Below, piece after piece: positions 8,261 to 11,265 of a stretch of DNA of 11,265 nucleotides. Made by a program: the position numbers and the translations under genes. The notes beneath the pieces were generated by a model. That model saw nothing but the letters and a program-made list of their open reading frames with translations, made no database searches and was not told where the DNA came from. Numbering within the stretch: the first letter of the stretch is position 1; each line of letters begins with the position of its first letter. Source of the DNA: Candidatus Atribacteria bacterium. Lineage in GTDB: Bacteria > Atribacterota > JALVIU01. Where the stretch lies: positions 1 to 11,265 of the forward strand of contig JALVIU010000218.1 of NCBI GenBank assembly GCA_027028665.1. Direction: 5' to 3'.

Positions 8261-11200
8261 TTAATCCTTCCAGGGAGAAGTCTTAAGAGGAATATTTCCA
8301 AGGTCCTCCTCCATTTCCTTTAATTGTATTTCATTTCCTTTCTCATCATATATCTGTACCTTTAATGCAAGACTTTGGAGTTCTTTTATGAGCACCTTAA
8401 ATGATTCTGGAATACCAGGTGTAGGTATATTCTCTCCTCTAATAATCGCCTCATATGTCTTTACTCTACCAATTACATCATCTGATTTTACAGTTAGCAT
8501 TTCCTGAAGGGTATAAGCTGCTCCATAGCCTTCGAGTGCCCATACCTCCATTTCTCCAAATCTCTGGCCACCAAACTGAGCTTTTCCACCAAGAGGTTGT
8601 TGGGTGACCAAAGAATAAGGTCCAGTAGCCCTTGCGTGAATCTTATCATCAACGAGATGTATGAGCTTTAGCATATATATATAACCTACTGTAACAGGAT
8701 TATTAAATCTCTCTCCTGTTCTCCCATCTCTTAGATAAACCTTACCATTTTCAGGAAGTCCTGCTTTTTTAAGATATTCTTCTATGTCCTCTTCTTTTGC
8801 TCCATCAAAAGCAGGCACTGCTACATGAAGTCCCAACTTCTTTACAGCCCATCCTAAATGAGTTTCAAGAATCTGTCCTATATTCATACGAGATGGCACG
8901 CCCAATGGATTAAGTACAATATCCACAGGGGTTCCATCCTCCAAGAAAGGCATATCCTCTTCTGGAACTATTCTAGAAACTACTCCTTTATTTCCATGTC
9001 TTCCAGACAATTTATCTCCCACAGAGATCTTCCTCTTTTGAGCAACCCACACCTTTACCAATTTATTTACACCAGAGGGTAATTCATCTCCTGCCTCTCT
9101 GGAGAATTCTTTTACATCAATTACCTTTCCATATTCACCATGAGAAACCCTAAGAGAGGTATCCTTTACATCTCTTGCTTTTTCCCCAAATATTGCACGA
9201 AGCAATCTCTCTTCAGGAGAAAGTTCTGTTTCACCCTTTGGCGTTACCTTGCCCACAAGGATATCCTTCTCCTTTACCTCTGCTCCAACACGAATAATAC
9301 CTCTTTCATCAAGATTTCTAAGTGCAGATTCCCCTACATTTGGAATATCCCTTGTAATCTCTTCTGGACCAAGTTTTGTATCTCTTGCCTCTACTTCATA
9401 TTCCAATATATGAATAGATGTCAATATATCCTCTTTCAATAATCTTTCATTTATTAATATAGCATCTTCAAAGTTATAGCCTCTCCAGGACATAAATGCA
9501 ACCAAAAGATTCCTTCCAAGCGCAAGATCTCCTTTATCTGTAAGCGGACCATCTGCTAAAACATCACCCTTCTTAACCTTATCACCCTTTGAAACAAGTG
9601 GTTTTTGGTTAAAACAGGTACCCTGATTAGTACGTTTAAATCTCTGGAGAGGATATGAAACCACATCACCCTCCTTTGTCTTAATGATAACTTCATCTCC
9701 TGAAACCTTCACTACTTCACCATCCACATCTGAAATAACTAATGCACCAGAATATTTTGCAGCCATTTTTTCCATACCTGTACCTACGAGAGGGGCCTCA
9801 GGCCTTACAAGGGGAACAGCTTGGCGCTGCATATTTGCACCCATCAAGGCTCTATTTGCATCATCATGCTCTAGAAAAGGTATCAAGGAAGCAGAAACTC
9901 CTATCATCTGATTAGGAGCTACGTCCATCATATCTACTTCATCTTTAGAAACCATCACTGCACGGCCATTATATCTAACAGGTACTTCATCCTCTAAGAT
10001 ATTTCCCTTATCGTCCAACTCTATATTAGCAGGAGCAATCCTTAAACCTTCTTCATCTATAGCTGTAAGATACCTAACTTCATTTGTAACACGGCCATCT
10101 TTTACTACTCTATATGGTGTCTCTATAAAGCCCATTTCATTTATTCTCGCATACACGGCAAGGGTGCCAATAAGTCCAATATTAGGACCTTCAGGAGTTT
10201 CTACAGGACATATTCTTCCATAATGACTGGAATGAACGTCTCTTACCTCAAATCCTGCATGCTCTCTGGTTAAACCACCGGGGCCAAGGGCGCTAAGCCT
10301 TCTCTTATGAGTAAGAGCGGAAAGAGGGTTTACGTGATCCATAAACTGAGAGAGCTGGCTACTCCCAAAAAACTGATTTATTATAGCAGTAATTGGCCTT
10401 ACATTTACAAGGGTTTGCGGTGTTATCGTACTTTCATCTGTTTGAAGAGACATTTTTTCTTTTATAGAACTTTCAAGTTTTAGAAAACCTGTTCTTAAAT
10501 GATTTTGCAGAAGTTCTCCAACCGCCTTTACCCTTCTTATGCCAAGATGATCTATATCATCAACCTTGCCTACTCCTCTTTTGAGATTAAGTAAATATCT
10601 TAAAAGTCCAATTATGTCCTCAGGAGTAAGAGATTTGCCTTTTTCTACCAAAACTTTATCTTTTACCTTTTTTAGTTTCTTTAAAATATCTTTGGTTATT
10701 ACTTCTCCAGTTTTAATTATAGGATTTCCTTTTTCATCAAATACATCTTCTCTTATTTTACGTCCTAATAGATGTTCACTTATCTTTTCAAGGGTTTCTG
10801 GCAATTCAAGCCAAACTTCTACATCTCCTTCAGGGGTAAAGACTTTAACTTTAGGAATTCGAAGTTCTTCTATTTTTTCTGCAAGGGCTTTTGTAATAAT
10901 TGTTCCACCCTTTGCTATTATATTTCCGTCTTTATCCAAAAGGGGTTCATCAGATAAAATAAGACCAACAATCCGTTCTTGAATAGAGAGTTTTTTATTT
11001 AATTTATATCTCCCTACTTCGCCTAAATCATACCTTTTTGGATCAAATAACATTCTATGAAGTGTTTGCTTTGCAGCATCTATATTAGGAGGTTCACTAG
11101 GTCTTAATCTTCTAAAGAGCTCTAAGAGGCCCTCATGATAAGAACTGGTAGGATCCTTTTTTATAGTAGCTTCAATCTCTTCTTTATATGGGAAAAGAGA

Positions 11201-11265
11201 TAGAATTTCTTCATTTGTTCCGTACCCTAATGCCCTTAAGAAGATAGTAATAGGAATCTTCCTTC
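8261..11265 (-). CDS. rpoB: DNA-directed RNA polymerase subunit beta (5' end beyond window)
   Basis: Beta forms the other half of the RNA polymerase active centre. The frame is open to the right edge: upstream of the ATG at 11051-11053 it encodes 70 further residues with typical beta sequence ([16 protein letters not shown] at the edge, [12 protein letters not shown] just before), so that ATG is internal. About 1000 residues are visible and roughly 190 are missing by comparison with Thermus. Numbering from the ATG at 11053: rifampicin-pocket region [10 protein letters not shown] (230-239) to [14 protein letters not shown] (248-261), [20 protein letters not shown] (396-415), FEDAI (528-532), [12 protein letters not shown] (679-690) with the active-site lysines 681 and 689, and the C-terminal switch [20 protein letters not shown] (822-841). 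The stop is TAA at 8261-8263. The gene lies directly upstream of rpoC. Confidence 0.98.
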   Translation of the reverse strand, partial: RKIPITIFLRALGYGTNEEILSLFPYKEEIEATIKKDPTSSYHEGLLELFRRLRPSEPPNIDAAKQTLHRMLFDPKRYDLGEVGRYKLNKKLSIQERIVGLILSDEPLLDKDGNIIAKGGTIITKALAEKIEELRIPKVKVFTPEGDVEVWLELPETLEKISEHLLGRKIREDVFDEKGNPIIKTGEVITKDILKKLKKVKDKVLVEKGKSLTPEDIIGLLRYLLNLKRGVGKVDDIDHLGIRRVKAVGELLQNHLRTGFLKLESSIKEKMSLQTDESTITPQTLVNVRPITAIINQFFGSSQLSQFMDHVNPLSALTHKRRLSALGPGGLTREHAGFEVRDVHSSHYGRICPVETPEGPNIGLIGTLAVYARINEMGFIETPYRVVKDGRVTNEVRYLTAIDEEGLRIAPANIELDDKGNILEDEVPVRYNGRAVMVSKDEVDMMDVAPNQMIGVSASLIPFLEHDDANRALMGANMQRQAVPLVRPEAPLVGTGMEKMAAKYSGALVISDVDGEVVKVSGDEVIIKTKEGDVVSYPLQRFKRTNQGTCFNQKPLVSKGDKVKKGDVLADGPLTDKGDLALGRNLLVAFMSWRGYNFEDAILINERLLKEDILTSIHILEYEVEARDTKLGPEEITRDIPNVGESALRNLDERGIIRVGAEVKEKDILVGKVTPKGETELSPEERLLRAIFGEKARDVKDTSLRVSHGEYGKVIDVKEFSREAGDELPSGVNKLVKVWVAQKRKISVGDKLSGRHGNKGVVSRIVPEEDMPFLEDGTPVDIVLNPLGVPSRMNIGQILETHLGWAVKKLGLHVAVPAFDGAKEEDIEEYLKKAGLPENGKVYLRDGRTGERFNNPVTVGYIYMLKLIHLVDDKIHARATGPYSLVTQQPLGGKAQFGGQRFGEMEVWALEGYGAAYTLQEMLTVKSDDVIGRVKTYEAIIRGENIPTPGIPESFKVLIKELQSLALKVQIYDEKGNEIQLKEMEEDLGNIPLKTSPWKD
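10619..10984 (-). repeat. rpoB: Pair of hairpin-like motifs in the N-terminal half of RpoB
   Basis: Between the conserved blocks GRYKLNKKL and [15 protein letters not shown] are two copies of one unit: [20 protein letters not shown] (from about residue 38, numbered from the ATG at 11053) and [20 protein letters not shown] (from about 104). Both end in a short helix and a strand with alternating Val/Lys. The unit resembles the repeated motif of the RpoC C-terminal insertion. Firmicute beta subunits carry a related segment (DPETGEILAEKG type) at this place, whereas Thermus is short here, so this is a known variable region of beta rather than a foreign insert. Confidence 0.65.

Noticed and set aside
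10566-10982. 138-codon open frame on the plus strand, opposite rpoB
   Set aside because: It lies wholly antisense to well-conserved RpoB sequence, has a Ser/Phe/Ile-rich composition typical of the reverse complement of Lys/Glu/Arg-rich genes, and shows no recognisable domain.
11051-11053. ATG taken as the start of rpoB
   Set aside because: The frame continues open to the window edge with typical beta-subunit sequence, and no ribosome site precedes this ATG, so it is an internal methionine.

Overview
The window is a housekeeping segment of a bacterial chromosome. Six protein genes lie end to end on the minus strand. In transcription order, right to left, they are rpoB (5' end cut by the window edge), rpoC, rpsL, rpsG, fusA and tuf (only its first 33 codons present). 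This joins the end of the rif (rpoBC) cluster directly to the str operon. I see no mobile element, CRISPR array, tRNA, rRNA or unrecognised gene, and the long plus-strand frames are antisense shadows of these genes.

The DNA is AT-rich, and arginine is written mostly AGA/AGG. The proteins are rich in Lys, Glu and Ile, with purine-rich coding strands, which suggests a low-GC thermophile. Gene order, the very long beta' subunit (1678 aa) and strong AGGAGG-type ribosome sites fit a deep-branching thermophilic bacterium. Dictyoglomus is my best guess, from general resemblance only; no database search was possible.

Layout: 8261-11265 is rpoB, still open at the right edge. After a 32-nt gap, rpoC occupies 3192-8228 and starts with TTG. 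The only real intergenic space is 3062-3191 (130 nt). It holds a near-consensus promoter whose -35 box overlaps the rpoC stop codon, and an untranslated leader containing a perfect 20-bp palindrome. Then rpsL (2687-3061), rpsG (2205-2675), fusA (120-2189, TTG start) and tuf (1-100, partial) follow with gaps of 11, 15 and 19 nt, each with its own Shine-Dalgarno sequence. No intrinsic terminator is visible, so rpoBC transcripts may read through into the str genes, with the internal promoter adding transcription.

Function: the two large RNA polymerase subunits are followed by two small-subunit ribosomal proteins and the two GTPases of elongation, which coordinates the transcription and translation machinery. 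The unusual part is protein architecture. RpoC carries two large insertions, one after the N-terminal clamp region and one of about 320 residues near the C terminus. Both look like tandem multiplications of short motifs that also occur once in the conserved RpoC core. Two copies of the second motif also lie in the N-terminal half of RpoB.
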